This document shows positions 10,645-22,122 of a DNA stretch of 64,000 bases, piece by piece. Under the pieces are notes generated by a model. The model had not been told where the DNA came from. It was given only the letters and a program-made list of their open reading frames with translations, and made no database searches. Numbering within the stretch: the first letter of the stretch is position 1; the number at the start of each line of letters is the position of its first letter. The position numbers and the translations under genes were made by a program. Location of the stretch: assembly GCA_030844895.1 (NCBI GenBank), contig CM061223.1, positions 3,348,001 to 3,412,000 of the forward strand, in the 5' to 3' direction. The stretch comes from Ambrosia x helenae. Taxonomy: Eukaryota; Streptophyta; Magnoliopsida; Asterales; Asteraceae.

Positions 10645-10800
10645 CGACAACCGATAGGGCCCACCGAGTGTATAACGAAGGGATTAATAATATGTGTATG
10701 GTATGTGGGTTTTAGAGAGAGAAAGAAAGGATGAGAGAGAGGATAATATGGGGGTTGGTCCGCCGTTGTATGGCGGTTAGGGAGGTGGCGAATGGTCGGA
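10645..10800 (-). other. Probable 5' non-coding exon and promoter-proximal region of the LPP gene
   Basis: On the minus strand a donor-like sequence (GTCG|GTAAAT) lies at 10645-10640. Upstream of it are GC-richer and CT-rich leader-like sequences up to about 10800. The acceptor ACGCAG| at 10413 precedes the ATG exon. (ATT)n at about 10453-10496 lies inside this leader intron. Inferred from splice consensus and the lack of an in-frame ATG upstream. Confidence 0.4.
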
Positions 10801-11100
10801 GTGGGAGGGCATAACCATAACCAGTGAACTTAATATTATTATTATTATTATTTTTATATTATATACTCATTCTGTTTTCAGAATGTTTAGATATTTTATA
10901 AAGTTTCCTTTAAGTATGAGATCGTATGTTGTTTTAGCCCTTGCTTTTTTGTATGTGTCTCTTTCAAGTAAAGGTGAGTCATAATGTAGAATTAAAACTA
11001 GTTTATTATAGTAACATATACTAACATGTGTGGAGCAACTACCGAGTAGTTGAAGGTTGATGATTTTTATGAGATTTTTTAGAATCTATCTTTTGGAAAT
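10801..11100. other. Gene-free AT-rich stretch upstream of the LPP gene
   Basis: Contains a short (ATT)n run at about 10832-10850 and otherwise nothing I recognise. It includes the presumed LPP promoter reading leftward. Confidence 0.4.
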
Positions 11101-11159
11101 AAGCTTGTAAGACCACATATCGGGCAGACTCTTCGGGTTTTAAATACATACATGATTTA

Positions 11160-11560
11160 TAAAAAGTGGACAGGATGATTATCGAGGGTGTGTAGTTCAT
11201 TGCAAAGAGCTAAACCGAGCAGGAATCTCCATATGACAGACCCGCTTGAAGGGAGATACACTCCTCGGCCAACTGATATCCTCGTGTTCAGATGAGTTGG
11301 GAGAAACGCGCTTGTGTGGACCTTACCTAAGTGTCCTCCTTGTTTGGCTTAGGGACAACGGATTCGTGGCTCGTCAGGTTGTGTTAAAGGTAGAATCAAG
11401 AGACGTTGCTAAGCATGGACAAGCTTGTGCTGAGAATCAACATGTCTTCATTCCATTTGCATTTGATACTTTTGGGTTCCTTGTCTTCGAAGTTTTTAAA
11501 CACCAATTCCGGGGAAAACTCGGTAACCCACCCGCCTGTAGGCACGGTATTACAAATATA
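11160..11560 (+). pseudogene. Decayed 3' end of an RLE-type LINE (copy 2)
   Basis: Across frameshifts the plus strand encodes an RPTDILVF segment (about 11260), then LRDNGFVARQVVLKVESRDVA, then ENQHVFIPFAFDTFGF. These are the RPxD...VDLT...ENQHVF...FGS landmarks of the copies at 31.4 and 40.0 kb. The Cys/His knuckle is not preserved. The sequence stops matching at about 11500. Confidence 0.55.
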
Positions 11561-11799
11561 TTGATATTATGTTTTGATTAGAGTAAATTTAAGTGACAAT
11601 ATCTAAGCACTTATAGTTTATATATAGAGACACTTTGATAAATGACAAGTAAGATTTTGCGTCAAAGTTCATTGTCATTGAACTAACAGGGTACAAATGT
11701 ATATATAATGATTGCAACATAATATCTATATCTATCTATGATACCAACTTCTCTTCTTCATCAGCACACTCGAAAACTATGGTTGTTACTACTTAAAAA

Positions 11800-12040
11800 C
11801 CATCAGAAGACCGCTTTTTAATGCAAAAAACGAAACCTGTACATTCGATGGGAATGTTTTAGATGCGGTGATAAGTATGGACCAGGTTATCGTTGCAGTC
11901 AGGGCACTTTCAAGGTACTAGTGTTTGCAGATGAACCAAAAGACCAGAGCAAATTCCAAGTGCATCAAGTTGCTGAATCACTAGTTTCTACAACCAAAAT
12001 TTGTCTCCGTGCGCTATTTGGTAAGCCCAATCTAACTACA
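11800..12040 (+). pseudogene. Fragment of a Ty3/gypsy-type gag with zinc knuckle
   Basis: The plus strand reads WECFRCGDKYGPGYRC at about 11851-11900, followed by SQGTFKVLVFADE. The CxxC...PGxxC pattern is what plant Ty3/gypsy gag proteins show (C-x2-C...GHxC), here with Tyr in place of His. No protease, reverse transcriptase or LTR is visible nearby, so this is an isolated fragment. Confidence 0.5.
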
Positions 12041-12089
12041 ATGAAGCTACATGGTATTTTTACGATTATATATGTTATTAGATTACGTT

Positions 12090-12335
12090 ATATTTTATTT
12101 AGTATGTGCAATACACAATTATTTATATACAACAATTTTTTATTAGTTAATATATAAAATTACATTTATTAAACTCGTGCAATATACGTGATCTAACCTG
12201 TTATATGATTAAAAAAATAAGTGAATGTTTTTTTATATACATACTTTATTTATTACTTAGTATATATAATTACAATTATTAAATCCATGCAATACACATA
12301 ATCTAACCCAGTTTTATGATTAAAAAAATAATAAT
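12090..12335. repeat. Diverged direct duplication of about 100 bp
   Basis: Two AT-rich units share the order ATATAxAATTACA-TTATTAAA, then a TGCAATA-type stretch, ATCTAACC, and TATGATTAAAAAAATAA. The first is at about 12140-12225 and the second at about 12250-12335. No coding content. Confidence 0.5.
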
Positions 12336-12359
12336 AACTGAAGAGTTGTACATTTGATG

Positions 12360-12567
12360 TCAATCCCCTTATGGTGGAGTGGCACCCTTCTTGCTTTCTT
12401 TAAGGGAGGTAGGGAGTTCGAGTCCTACCGGCAGCAAAATGCTGCTTGTGGGCTGGGTTTTACCGCAGTGGGCCTTCGGGCGGCGGTTTTCCCTGGAAAC
12501 TTGTGTGAAATTATTGGTGGACCCGGGTTACGAATGTTCGGGATCAATTTGTTGGCCGTTAAAAAAA
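12360..12567 (+). mobile_element. tRNA-derived SINE with exact 16-bp target duplication
   Basis: A TGGTGGAGTGGC (A-box-like) and a GGGAGTTCGAGTCC (B-box-like) sequence lie 45-60 bases apart near the 5' end, and the element ends in a short A run. AGTTGTACATTTGATG flanks it exactly at 12344-12359 and 12568-12583. Not a tRNA gene: no cloverleaf, and the body runs about 140 bases past the B box. Confidence 0.8.
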
Positions 12568-12792
12568 AGTTGTACATTTGATGATTTGGTTGTTTAAGGA
12601 TTAAACCTATCATTCACACTAGAGTTTGAGGATTACTTTCAATCTTTACCCTTTTTAAAATGTGCTAACGTTGACAGTTAACAGTGTTATTTTAGGTAAG
12701 CTATAATTACTTTGTTTCTAAGCTATTAAATGAATATAACTTTCCTGATCATTTTAATTTATTGTATTTAAATAAGTATAAGGATTTATTTA

Positions 12793-13120
12793 GACTGTAA
12801 GGAGTGGGGGCGGGAGAGAGGGCGGGAGGGGCTTTCCTGGGCGGGAACACCGCCGCCGGTGGGGCGGGAAGGCTGGCGTGGGGCTGGGGGCGGGGAGAGA
12901 GTCACCGGCGTGGGGGGAGTAGGGGGGACACGTGGCAGCAGCAGATTGGTCAGTTTTTTTTTTTAATTTTTTTTTAACTTTAACACAATATAATATTATT
13001 TTCTTCCCCCCCTCTTCCCCCCCCTTCCACTCCCCACAATTATTTTCCCCCCCACAAGGGTCCCACAAGTGCCACATGGCGCTTCATCCCCCTCTTTCCG
13101 CCCCTCCACTCCTTATAGTC
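12793..13120. mobile_element. Tourist-like MITE (TTA target duplication)
   Basis: The inverted ends are GACTGTAAGGAGTGGGGGCG and, from the other side, GACTATAAGGAGTGGAGGGG. TTA flanks both ends (12790-12792 and 13121-13123), as for PIF/Harbinger elements. The interior is unusually GC- and polypurine-rich (CGGGAGGG-type runs) for this AT-rich region. ORFs across it on both strands are low-complexity Pro/Ser/Gly and not genes. Confidence 0.75.
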
Positions 13121-13160
13121 TTAATAAAGCTTCAAGCACCATAAAAGTGAACTTTAATAT

Positions 13161-13332
13161 CTCTTTTTAGCTAAGAGTATGTGCTTGGTTAGTTAAGATT
13201 ATTGAAAAATGAATTTAACTAGTAAAATGGTTTAATACCACTTCTAAAATAAAATTCATGGATTTAAGTCTAGTCCAAATAGGTTTAGGCAAGTTTTAGG
13301 TTGAACCTTCAAATACGCTTAGCTAAAAAGAG
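13161..13332. mobile_element. Small MITE with CTCTTTTTAGCTAAG inverted ends
   Basis: CTCTTTTTAGCTAAG at 13161 is matched by its exact reverse complement ending at 13332, giving an element of about 172 bp. No clear target duplication. It sits immediately after the Tourist-like MITE at 12793-13120. Confidence 0.55.
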
Positions 13333-14186
13333 ACGTGTTCATGTTAGCATGAAGGAACGGTGGTTTAATCTATGTAATCAATTTATTTAACTTGAATTGA
13401 TTATGTATATTATGCCAATATTTAAAAGATAAAAGAGACATGAGTATCAGTACTTATTGCTTAAACTTAATCTTTTATATACACATTTATAACTTTTTTT
13501 ACGAATTTGAAATTTAGAGTGTTTGATATTTAAAGAGATTTAAAAAAGTTGGGTTAAACGAGCTATGTCAGTGTCAACCCGTAAAAACTCATGTCGTGTT
13601 CGGTTTCACGTGTATAGCACGATGTTTGGGTCCATGTTAGACTCGGCCCGTCAACCCAAACATAACCCATTTAACACCTCTATTTTTAGATGTAATTATG
13701 AAAATATGTTTCAATGAATCAAAAATGTCATATTTCGAAGTAATGCGTTGTTGCGTCAAATACGTTTTGTTGGTTCCATTTGAATAGCATTCCTACTTCC
13801 AATTCAAACAACCAAACATTACCCTAAAGAAATAGAAACAAGTTGGAGATCGGTAGTGCTCCTTACCGACATATTCACGCAGCCCATCGTTTTCCTAAGG
13901 TTTGAACTTTGAAGTATCTAGCCAAGCAACATCTAAATATTAAATGTTGAAGTTGACTGTTTTACAAGATATTACAACTATGCTATCCATTATCAATTCT
14001 TTATCATATCCAAAAACTCATAAGAGGCGTTATTGTTTAGCAAAAACTAAAAGTGAAAATCTTGTCATGAAATTACGACATTATATAAATAAAAATTAAA
14101 GGACATTAGACAATACATAAATATATATATATATATATATATAAAAGTTATGCACGAAATAAAATAATCTATTCCGTATTTACATT
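13333..14186. other. Gene-free AT-rich stretch
   Basis: No coding signal, repeat boundary or RNA gene that I can support. An (AT)n microsatellite lies at about 14121-14143. Confidence 0.4.
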
Positions 14187-14202
14187 AGTATTCGTGAAAG
14201 GT

Positions 14203-14398
14203 GCCAATGACCCTGTGGTCTAGTGGTGGAAAGGACTTGGTTTTTCCTTGGAGAGTCAGGTTCAATTCCCACTTGCTGCAGGTGAGGTGGGAGGTTTTCA
14301 GGCTTTGCCTGTTTCCTACCCTGGAGTGCCCGGTTCGAATCCCACGTCGGCCGGACTATGCTCATATATAGCCCTGAGCGAGATGCCGTTAAAAAAAA
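14203..14398 (+). mobile_element. tRNA-derived SINE, family A (copy 1) with 16-bp target duplication
   Basis: Begins GCCAATGACCCTGTGGTCTA, contains A-box-like TGGTCTAGTGGT and B-box-like CAGGTTCAATTCC, and ends GATGCCGTT plus an A tail. AGTATTCGTGAAAGGT flanks it at 14187-14202 and 14399-14414. A near-identical copy lies at 48736. Confidence 0.85.
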
Positions 14399-14960
14399 AG
14401 TATTCGTGAAAGGTAGTGTGATAAGACCAAGTATTAGGGTCTAACGACCCAGGTGAGGTAGCAGCCCCGAAACCTGACTATACTGTGACACCACCCAAAG
14501 GCGTGATTCGGGGTAAGTGTGACTTCTTTCATAGCGGTGACACATAAGAGACGCATGGGCCCACTTCATTTTCTTCTTTCAATTACCACGATAACAAATC
14601 CGTCAATGTCTTTGTCTATCTTGAGATGACCGTTCTTTTTTCTTACACGGGTTTGTGTTTTCTTTCCTTTGAAATACTATTTTAAGGTAGTCCAACTTAT
14701 TCGACGTATAATGTTATAATAGATTTTTGTCTTTGATATGGCACGTTATTTAATTTTCAAACATTACAAGTCCTTTATATACTTCTATCAAAGTAAATGT
14801 ACTTTGAATAGTTGTACTGCAATTGACATTTCAAGTATTCATTACTATAGATATCAAATTTGGAATTCTCTTGTTTTTATTTTTTATTTTTATTATTGTT
14901 ATCCATGTCTAATAAATAAGTAACTACTTTTGTCACATATCACAATTTTGTAAGCTTAAA
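14399..14960. other. Gene-free stretch between SINE copy 1 and a MITE
   Basis: Includes a GC-moderate segment (14430-14560) of unknown nature and AT-rich sequence after it. An ORF at 14738-14923 (61 aa) is Tyr/Phe-rich and shows no motif. Confidence 0.35.
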
Positions 14961-14970
14961 GTTTTTCTCT

Positions 14971-15170
14971 ATGGTAGCGTTTGGTACGAAGGAATCAAAG
15001 GTGGAATGGAATGGATCATTCCCATGGAATGAAATTAAACATGTTTGGTTACCATGTAGTAATGGAATGGATCATTCCATAAGGAATGTGATTCCTTCCA
15101 TTTTAAGAATTTTCATTCCTTGGTAAGGTGGTGTTTTTTTTTTCATTCCTTCAAGGAATGGAAACAAATA

Positions 15171-15221
<51 letters not shown>

Positions 15222-15684
15222 AACCCACCATCGTTGTCATCATCCAACAACCACCGCCTATTGCCGCCACCCACAACCATTGCTACTATTGTCGTAACCC
15301 ACCATTGTCACCATCGTCCAACCACCACCACCACCCGCGTCACTGACACCCACTGCCTCCACCATTGTCATCGCCACCACCACCCACTGTCACCGCTGCA
15401 ACCCACCACCATCGTCGGCGCCATCGCCCACTGCGACCACCACCGTTGCCGCCGCCGCCACCCACCACCACCGTCACTGCCGCCACCCACCACTCACCAT
15501 CGATTTTATATTTTCGTTTTTTCTTACATACCAAATAACACAAAGTAAGAATTCATTCCATTCCCACATGATAACCAAACAAGACATGGAATGGTAATGA
15601 TCCATTCCATTACCCCTCCCATTCCATTCCCTCTTCCATTCTATTCCCTCTCTCATTCCATTACCCCATACCAAACAGACCCTA
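14971..15684. mobile_element. Long MITE carrying a (TTA)n microsatellite and a CCACC-rich core
   Basis: GGTAGCGTTTGGTACG near 14973 opposes ATACCAAACAGACC ending near 15682, an imperfect inverted pair of the common GTTTGGTA type. GGAATGGAATGG / CCATTCCATTCC clusters lie inside both ends. The centre holds (TTA)n at 15170-15220 followed by about 280 bases of CCACC/CACCA sequence. The overlapping ORFs on both strands come from this low-complexity core. Confidence 0.55.
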
Positions 15685-15754
15685 TGTCTCTTATTTCGTT
15701 ACTCTGTATTCTAGTTCTCAATTTAAATTTTGTAAAGTTAACTAAAACATAGTA

Positions 15755-15851
15755 GGTGGCCCAATAATAGAAGCAAAGCTTCTAGGAACACCTAAGGGAG
15801 AGATTATGGGTTCAAGTCCCACAAGGAGTGAAATTTGCCGTTCAAAAAAAA
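15755..15851 (+). mobile_element. Short tRNA-derived SINE with 15-bp target duplication
   Basis: Only 97 bp: GGTGGCCCAATAATAGAAGC start, a B-box-like GGGTTCAAGTCCCAC, and a TTGCCGTTC plus A-run end. AACTAAAACATAGTA flanks it exactly (15740-15754 and 15852-15866). The right-hand duplication abuts the 5' end of the Helitron starting at 15868. Confidence 0.75.
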
Positions 15852-15867
15852 AACTAAAACATAGTAA

Positions 15868-18800
15868 TCTATACATATAATATTTAGGAGCAATTTTTGA
15901 CACATGGCATTCATTTAGCCCCCTAGCAATTAATTCTCATCCATCATGGCACAATGGGAGAATTAATAAAATTTTCTTTTTTTTTAAAATCAAAAATCCC
16001 GAAATTATTAACTTTCCTAATTTATCACAATTATTAACTTTCCTAATTTTAAAAGAATTCTTCTCTTATACTCTTCCTTTACAAAGTTTTCTTCCCTTAC
16101 AAAATTTAGATGATTAAATAATCAGATGGAACATAACCTGTATCTCAAATTCGTGTCATCATCCTCTCCATTTCCACAAACGCTAATCAGACGATCGTTC
16201 GAATCAACCATTCTTTTACCGTGTTCTTCATCTTCAATCCAAGGTTTTATCTCTTCCATTCTTTATTAATCAAATCGTTCTTCATGCCAATGTTTTCTCT
16301 TTATTTTTTTTTCGTGTTTTTTCCAGATTTCTTTGTCGATTAAGGTATGTTGTCTCTGTTTTGACTGATTTCAATTATTTATATACTTGATTTTGTATTA
16401 ATGTTCTTGGTTTTACTGATTGTTCTTGGTTTTTTGTTTATTATTGTTCAGTCATGTTAATTGTTTTGATTTTGTATTGATGTTTTAGGGTTTATATTTT
16501 AGCTTTCGATTTAGGGGTTTTTAGGGTTCGACTGATAAGATTAAGTTTTGATTGATTGTTCTTTATTTTTTGATGGATTATTATTAAGACTGATTAGGGT
16601 TAATGAGTGATTAGTGTTCGACTGATAAGACTGATGTTTATGTGTTAGGTTTCGAATTAGGGTTAATGTTTTAGGTTTCGGTTTAAGGTTAAATTGATGT
16701 TTAAAAAAACCTACGAATGGATTGTTATGATTTAGCCACATGGCACTTTGTGAGAATTAATAAAATTTTCTCTTTTTTTAAATCAATAATCATTAAATTA
16801 CTTTTGGTCAAAATCATTTACTAATATTATTATTAACTTTCCTAAAACCTTGCTCAATCATAATTTATAAGAATTTTAGTTTTTTTTTAAATCAAAAATC
16901 ATTAATTACTTTGGTCAAAATCGGTCAATAATATTAAATACGTATTTAAAAATAAAAATCAATAAAATGCTTCATCTTCTCTTTAAGGTTTGATTTATTA
17001 AGACTGATTAGTAGTTTAAGTGTTAGATTTCGAATTATGTTTAATGTTTAAGGTTACGATTTATGGTTAAATTGATGTTTTAAGAAAGCTACGAATGGAT
17101 TATTATGCTTTTAGGTTTCAATTTAGGGGTTTATGATTTAGGTATCGATTTAGGGATTTTTTTTTTCAATTGATGTTTTAAGGTTTATGTTTTTCAAAAA
17201 TACAAGGTTTGTTCAAGCTTTCTAATGTGGTTAGAGGTGACGGTAATTAGGTGGTTTAGTTTATGACGTTATTTTGGTAGGATGAAAACTTTTGGTGGGT
17301 AACTTTTGACTAAAATGGTTTGTGGTTTGTACTCACCAACTTTTGCACGTTTACTACTCATGTGGTAATTCGTGAATTTTGGGGTTTTTTATGTTTAGAA
17401 TCACTAATATTTTGGGTTATTCTTATTAGTTAAAAACACTATATTTTGCATATTATGTTATGGATATTAGTGGTATATATTAATGTTATTTTGTTGTTTA
17501 GGAACTAAGATAGTAAACATAGTTGATAAGGGTTTATTTTAAAAAAAAAACTGTTTTTAAAACAATAATGTTATTTTTTTAGTAAATGGTTTGACCTTTC
17601 TTAAAAATTAATTGTAATCTCTTATTAATAACAGTTTTTGTAATTATGGAAATAATTTAATTTTTAACAACCAACCGTGATATTTAATATTATTGATAAA
17701 ACATTAATTCTTATTTTCGGTTAGTAAATGGTTTGACTTTTTTTAAAAATCATATTAATTTCTTATTAATGTCAATGTTTGTAATTATGGAAATAATTTA
17801 TGTTGTACACAACCATCTGTGATTTTTTTAAAAAAATTCTTTTGAAAACAATAATTGTTTTTTTCGGTTAGTATATGGTTTGACTTTTTTTAAAAATTCA
17901 TATTAATTTCTTATTAATGCCATTTTTTTTAATTATAGAATAATATTTTATGTTTTACAAACCATACTTGAGAAACAATCAAAAGTAAATTTTTGGTAAA
18001 TTGAAATCGTGCAATTTTAGCAAATAAAGAATCAAGGTTTGACTTTGTTTTTTAAAATTCAAACACAATCTTTGAATGCAAAACAGATTCAGTTTTTTTT
18101 ACTTCTAACAATTTCTGAGTTTTTATTAACTGTAATATTTTAAAAAATTTTCAACAGAAAAAATAACAATTACTAAACCCAATCAAACAAATTTAACAAA
18201 CAATTAAAATAAATTTGGTAGATTGCCATCTTTAAATTTTAGAAACAAACATTCAAATTTTAGAAATAAACAATCAACCTGTTTTTTGGTAAATTTAAAA
18301 CATTGAAAGATTGAAATAACCATTCAATAATTTTTTTTAAACATTAATTTGTAGTTTTTTGGTTTATAAATTTAGCATTTTAGTTAATTATATTTTTTTT
18401 TTGATACTTTTAGCAATGTTTGACTTCTTTAACCACCTTAATTGTTTGACACGGTTTGACTTTTTTTAGTCAATAGATACTAACAAACAATAAATTATAT
18501 TTAAAAAATATACCTATACAACTTAAAAATCTACGGATTATATATGTTTAAGTTTATTTTAGGTATATTGAAATCTTTACATTTTATACCTATACATTTT
18601 AAAAATCGTCTATAATTTAAATAAAAAAAATTCGAATTTTTAATTATAGCAACATTTTAATCTAAATTAATTATAGCAACATTTTAAGCTAAATTAATTT
18701 TGATTTCCATTTTGTATTACTTGTGTTTTTTCATTTAACTTATGTTTTTTTTTAAGGTAATGACAAAGGAACACTGTTATCTAATATATCTAACGGTAAA

Positions 18801-19212
18801 CGAATTTCATATATTTTACATCTTTATTTATATGCTAATGGTATTATGCAAGTAATTTATTTTTCTTCACAGTTCTCTCGAATGAAGAAAAAATTAGAAT
18901 GCGGTCGAGTGTCGCAAATTTAGAAAATTACAACTAGATGCCAAGAGATGCAAGGTCAATAATCCTACAAATGATGGAATACAAAATGTACCACCAAGTG
19001 GAGTATTTAACTGCGACTCCATTGAATCTTCACACCGTTTCAATGTGTCTAAAGATGTGGTGTATAAAGAAATATTTAGTGATATTTGAATACAATGTGT
19101 ATTGGTTTCTTTTAAATCTTCATAAAATATTTCTGCTACATTTTTTTATATGTTTTACCCCTCAAAATAATTGTACGTTGGTGAACCGCGTGTAACGCGG
19201 GCAAAGATCTAG
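15868..19212 (+). mobile_element. Non-autonomous Helitron, about 3.3 kb
   Basis: The left end is A|TCTATACATATAATATT (TC at 15868). The right end is a hairpin, CCGCGTGTAACGCGGG, then a short spacer and CTAG at 19209-19212 followed by T. Insertion between A and T, a 5' TC and a 3' hairpin plus CTRR are the Helitron hallmarks. The interior is very AT-rich, with TTTAGGGTT-type stretches and a partial internal copy of the 5' region (about 16738: CATGGCAC...AGAATTAATAAAATTTTC). I see no Rep/helicase ORF, so it must have moved in trans. Confidence 0.75.
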
Positions 19213-20194
19213 TAAACATAATATATTAAATTCTTATAGTTATTTATATGAGATATTTAACTTCATATATATTAGATTATCAAAATATCGATTTATAGTT
19301 TCAAAATTTTCATTGCTAACTATTTAATGTTTTATTTTGTTGATTACATGTAAATATGTAATACATAAGTTTATAATCTACTTAAGTAGCAAAAAAGGAT
19401 ATTAGGTATTATTCTAAATTCATATTCATTAAATAATTTATTAAAGTAAGTTATAACAAACTTGTTTACTTATCATTTTATATCAAAATTTACTTATATC
19501 AAAATTATAGAAAATAAATAATAGCCATACGGCTGGAGGGGAGCAGCCTGCGTATGTCACTATGTCATGCTTCTGTCATAGTGTACAAATGTACAATATT
19601 GACTTGTTAAGGTATCATGATATACTATAAAATTATATAAACTATTTCTTTTAGAAATGTATATAAAAATTTTAAATAATGGTGTTCATCATATAGTTTC
19701 ATTTTGATTACATGATTTGGTTTTAATGAAAATGGAGTCATCTGGTAACAGGTTAGACGAGCTATAACCTATGATGCAGGTACATAGCATGTTGGTGTTG
19801 CAATTACGTGTGTTTATTCAATCAAATTTACTTTGATATCATATTATATTAGTTATTATACTTTTATGTTTATGTCAGTCATTGATGTAATATTTTTATT
19901 TATTTATTTATTTATTTATTTTGAAAAATAGCTTAACACAAAGTCATTTTAATAAGATTAAGGTAATAAGATAACGCATTGACTGAATGTGAGTGATTCC
20001 TCACACAAAGTCGTCTTAACAAGATTAAGATGGGTGACTAACCCCTTATTAGCTAATCATGCACACCATTCCTCTTTCTTTCCAAGATGACTCATGACAT
20101 ACGTCTTAATCACTGAGATCTTCTCACATGTTCATCGCACATGCTTAATGAATCACATTCACATTCACATTCCATGTGTTTTCTTACAATATAT
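19213..20194. other. Gene-free AT-rich stretch
   Basis: Contains a (TTTA)n run near 19900-19920 and a loose direct repeat of CACAAAGTC-TTTTAA-AAGATTAAG at about 19936 and 20004. Nothing else supported. Confidence 0.35.
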
Positions 20195-20205
20195 ATCACA
20201 CTTAA

Positions 20206-20514
20206 TCATCCATCCATAGTGGTGTAGCGGTGGAGTGGCTTTTGTTTCACCTATGTGATCAAAGGTTCAATCCCCATTTCCATCATTTATGGTTTGGTAT
20301 CCGGGTGAAGATCGAATACGGGTGGCGCCGGTTCGAATCTGACGGGCGGCGAGGTTTTACCGAGTTCTATAACACTGTCGTGCCTTTGGGCGGGTGGGCC
20401 TCGGGTTTCCGCGCAACGGGAGAAGGCGGGGGCAGCTGGAGGTCGAGTAGTCGATTCTTGGACACTGTGCCCCGCAAGGGTGGTTGCCACACAGTTGTTC
20501 GCCGATAAAAAAAA
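20206..20514 (+). mobile_element. SINE-like element with 11-bp target duplication
   Basis: ATCACACTTAA flanks the element at 20195-20205 and 20515-20525. It has a TAGCGGTGGAGTGGC A-box-like start, a B-box-like AAAGGTTCAATCCCC, a second GGTTCGAATCTGAC motif and an A-rich 3' end. A decayed piece resembling its middle (GGTTCGAATCTGACGGGAG...) is at about 23409-23440. Confidence 0.7.
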
Positions 20515-20655
20515 ATCACACTTAACCCTGAGGGTTAATCAATAATCATGCAAACATTTATGTATGTCACATTACAAATTATGTTATAACACAATTAACC
20601 TATGTGTAGAAACAAGGGTAAACACTTTTATGCATACTACAATATCACTCTTAGG

Positions 20656-20656
20656 T

Positions 20657-20692
<36 letters not shown>

Positions 20693-21478
20693 CAAAGGGA
20701 TTAATCCTACATGTCATACTCTTATGCAATCTCTCCTTTGAGAGATGCCACATAGGATGTGATGTGGCAAGTGTAAGCCAATTAAAAAAAAAGGAATAAA
20801 TATGATTTAACCTAATCTATTATAATCTTTAACCTAATCTATTAAATACCTAATCTACTAAATCTAAATATTAAAACTTTACTATTTTGTCTCTCATGTT
20901 TCCTCCCACAACTTTTAAACGTTAATATCTTTTATATACGAGATTTTTTAAAGAAAAAAATTACACCAAATTAACGAGCGTTTTATTATCTTTCCAACGA
21001 GTATCATAGTGCTATATACAAAACGGAGAAAAAAATGACTATTTTTTGTAACCTGACAGGTATTGTGTCGGGTTTGGGATTAGTTTAAAAAGAATTGTGG
21101 ATTTGGGTCGGGTCTGGGATTAGGTGATACCCGACCCGATTACCCGAAACAACATACCCAAATACCCGAACTATATACCCGATCATATACCCATGATTTT
21201 TTTAACGCATCACATAACCCTTAGACTAATGTGTTCGATATTTCAATAATTAACTTTTTTTTCTTATTTCATGTTAGTTATTTTTAGAATGATCGATTAC
21301 AAACTTCCGAATTCATTTGTAATGGCACTAGATTTATACCTCGACGCAGAGATTCGTTTTTTTTTATACTTGAATATGATAACTTATGACAAAGATTTGT
21401 TTAAAATAATAATAATAATATATTTTATTATGTTATATTAGATTTTTCAACCCGGGACGCTCCCGGGATAAAAACTAG
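20656..21478 (+). mobile_element. Helitron copy A of a head-to-tail pair
   Basis: The right end is the hairpin CCCGGGACGCTCCCGGG followed by ATAAAAACTAG ending at 21478. The left end lies in an (AT)n tract and cannot be fixed. The body begins TTGCAAAGGGATTAAT near 20690. An internal block from CTCTCATGTTTCCTCCCA to CGAGTATCATAGTGCTATAT is shared with copy B and with the Helitron at 37.3 kb. An ACCCG-rich segment at 21060-21185 is also present. Confidence 0.7.
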
Positions 21479-22122
21479 TATATATATATATATATTGCAA
21501 AGGGATTAATTCTAAATGTCCTACTTTTATGCAATCTCTCCTTTGAGAGATGCCACATAGGATGTGATGTGGCAACTCTAGACCAATTAAAAGAAAGGAA
21601 TAAATATGGTTTAAATATGGTTTAACCTAATCTATTAAATACATAATCTACTAAAGGTAATTATTAAACCTTTATTATTTTCTCTCTCATGTTTCCTCCC
21701 ATAACTTTTAAATGTTAATATCTTTTATATACGAGATTTTTTAAAGAAAAAAATTACACCAAATTAACGAGCGTTTTATTATCTTTTCAACGAGTATCAT
21801 AGTGCTATATAAAAAACGGAGAAAAAAACGACTATTTTTTGTAACCCGACTGATATTGTGTCAGGTTTGGGATTAGTTTAAAAAAAAGTGTGGGTTTGGG
21901 TCGGGCCTGGGATTAGGTGATACCCGACCCAATTACCCTTTTTTTATATTAGAATATGATAACTTATGGCAGAGATTTGTTTAAAATAAATAATAATAAT
22001 AATAATAATAATAATATTCATTAATCATATATTGACAAGTCATTAATAATGTTGTCATATTAGATATTTTATTATGTCATATTAGATATTTCAACCCGGG
22101 ACGCTCCCGGGATAAAAACTAG
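21479..22122 (+). mobile_element. Helitron copy B, fused directly to copy A
   Basis: Starts immediately after the CTAG of copy A with the same (TA)n-TTGCAAAGGGATTAAT leader and ends with the same CCCGGGACGCTCCCGGG hairpin plus ATAAAAACTAG (22119-22122 = CTAG). It lacks about 170 bp of the ACCCG-rich segment seen in copy A. No host sequence separates the two copies. Confidence 0.7.

Noticed and set aside
12790..13144. Pro/Ser-rich ORFs on both strands
   Set aside because: They lie wholly within a Tourist-like MITE with polypurine/polypyrimidine composition.
14203..14365. 61-aa ORF (MSIVRPTWDSNRAL...) that recurs at 48.7 kb and might look like a conserved gene
   Set aside because: Both copies are antisense to the same SINE; the conservation is that of the element.
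15120..15548. Overlapping 142-, 72- and 67-aa ORFs rich in Tyr, His, Pro or Gly
   Set aside because: All come from the (TTA)n and CCACC low-complexity core of a MITE; no codon structure or start context.
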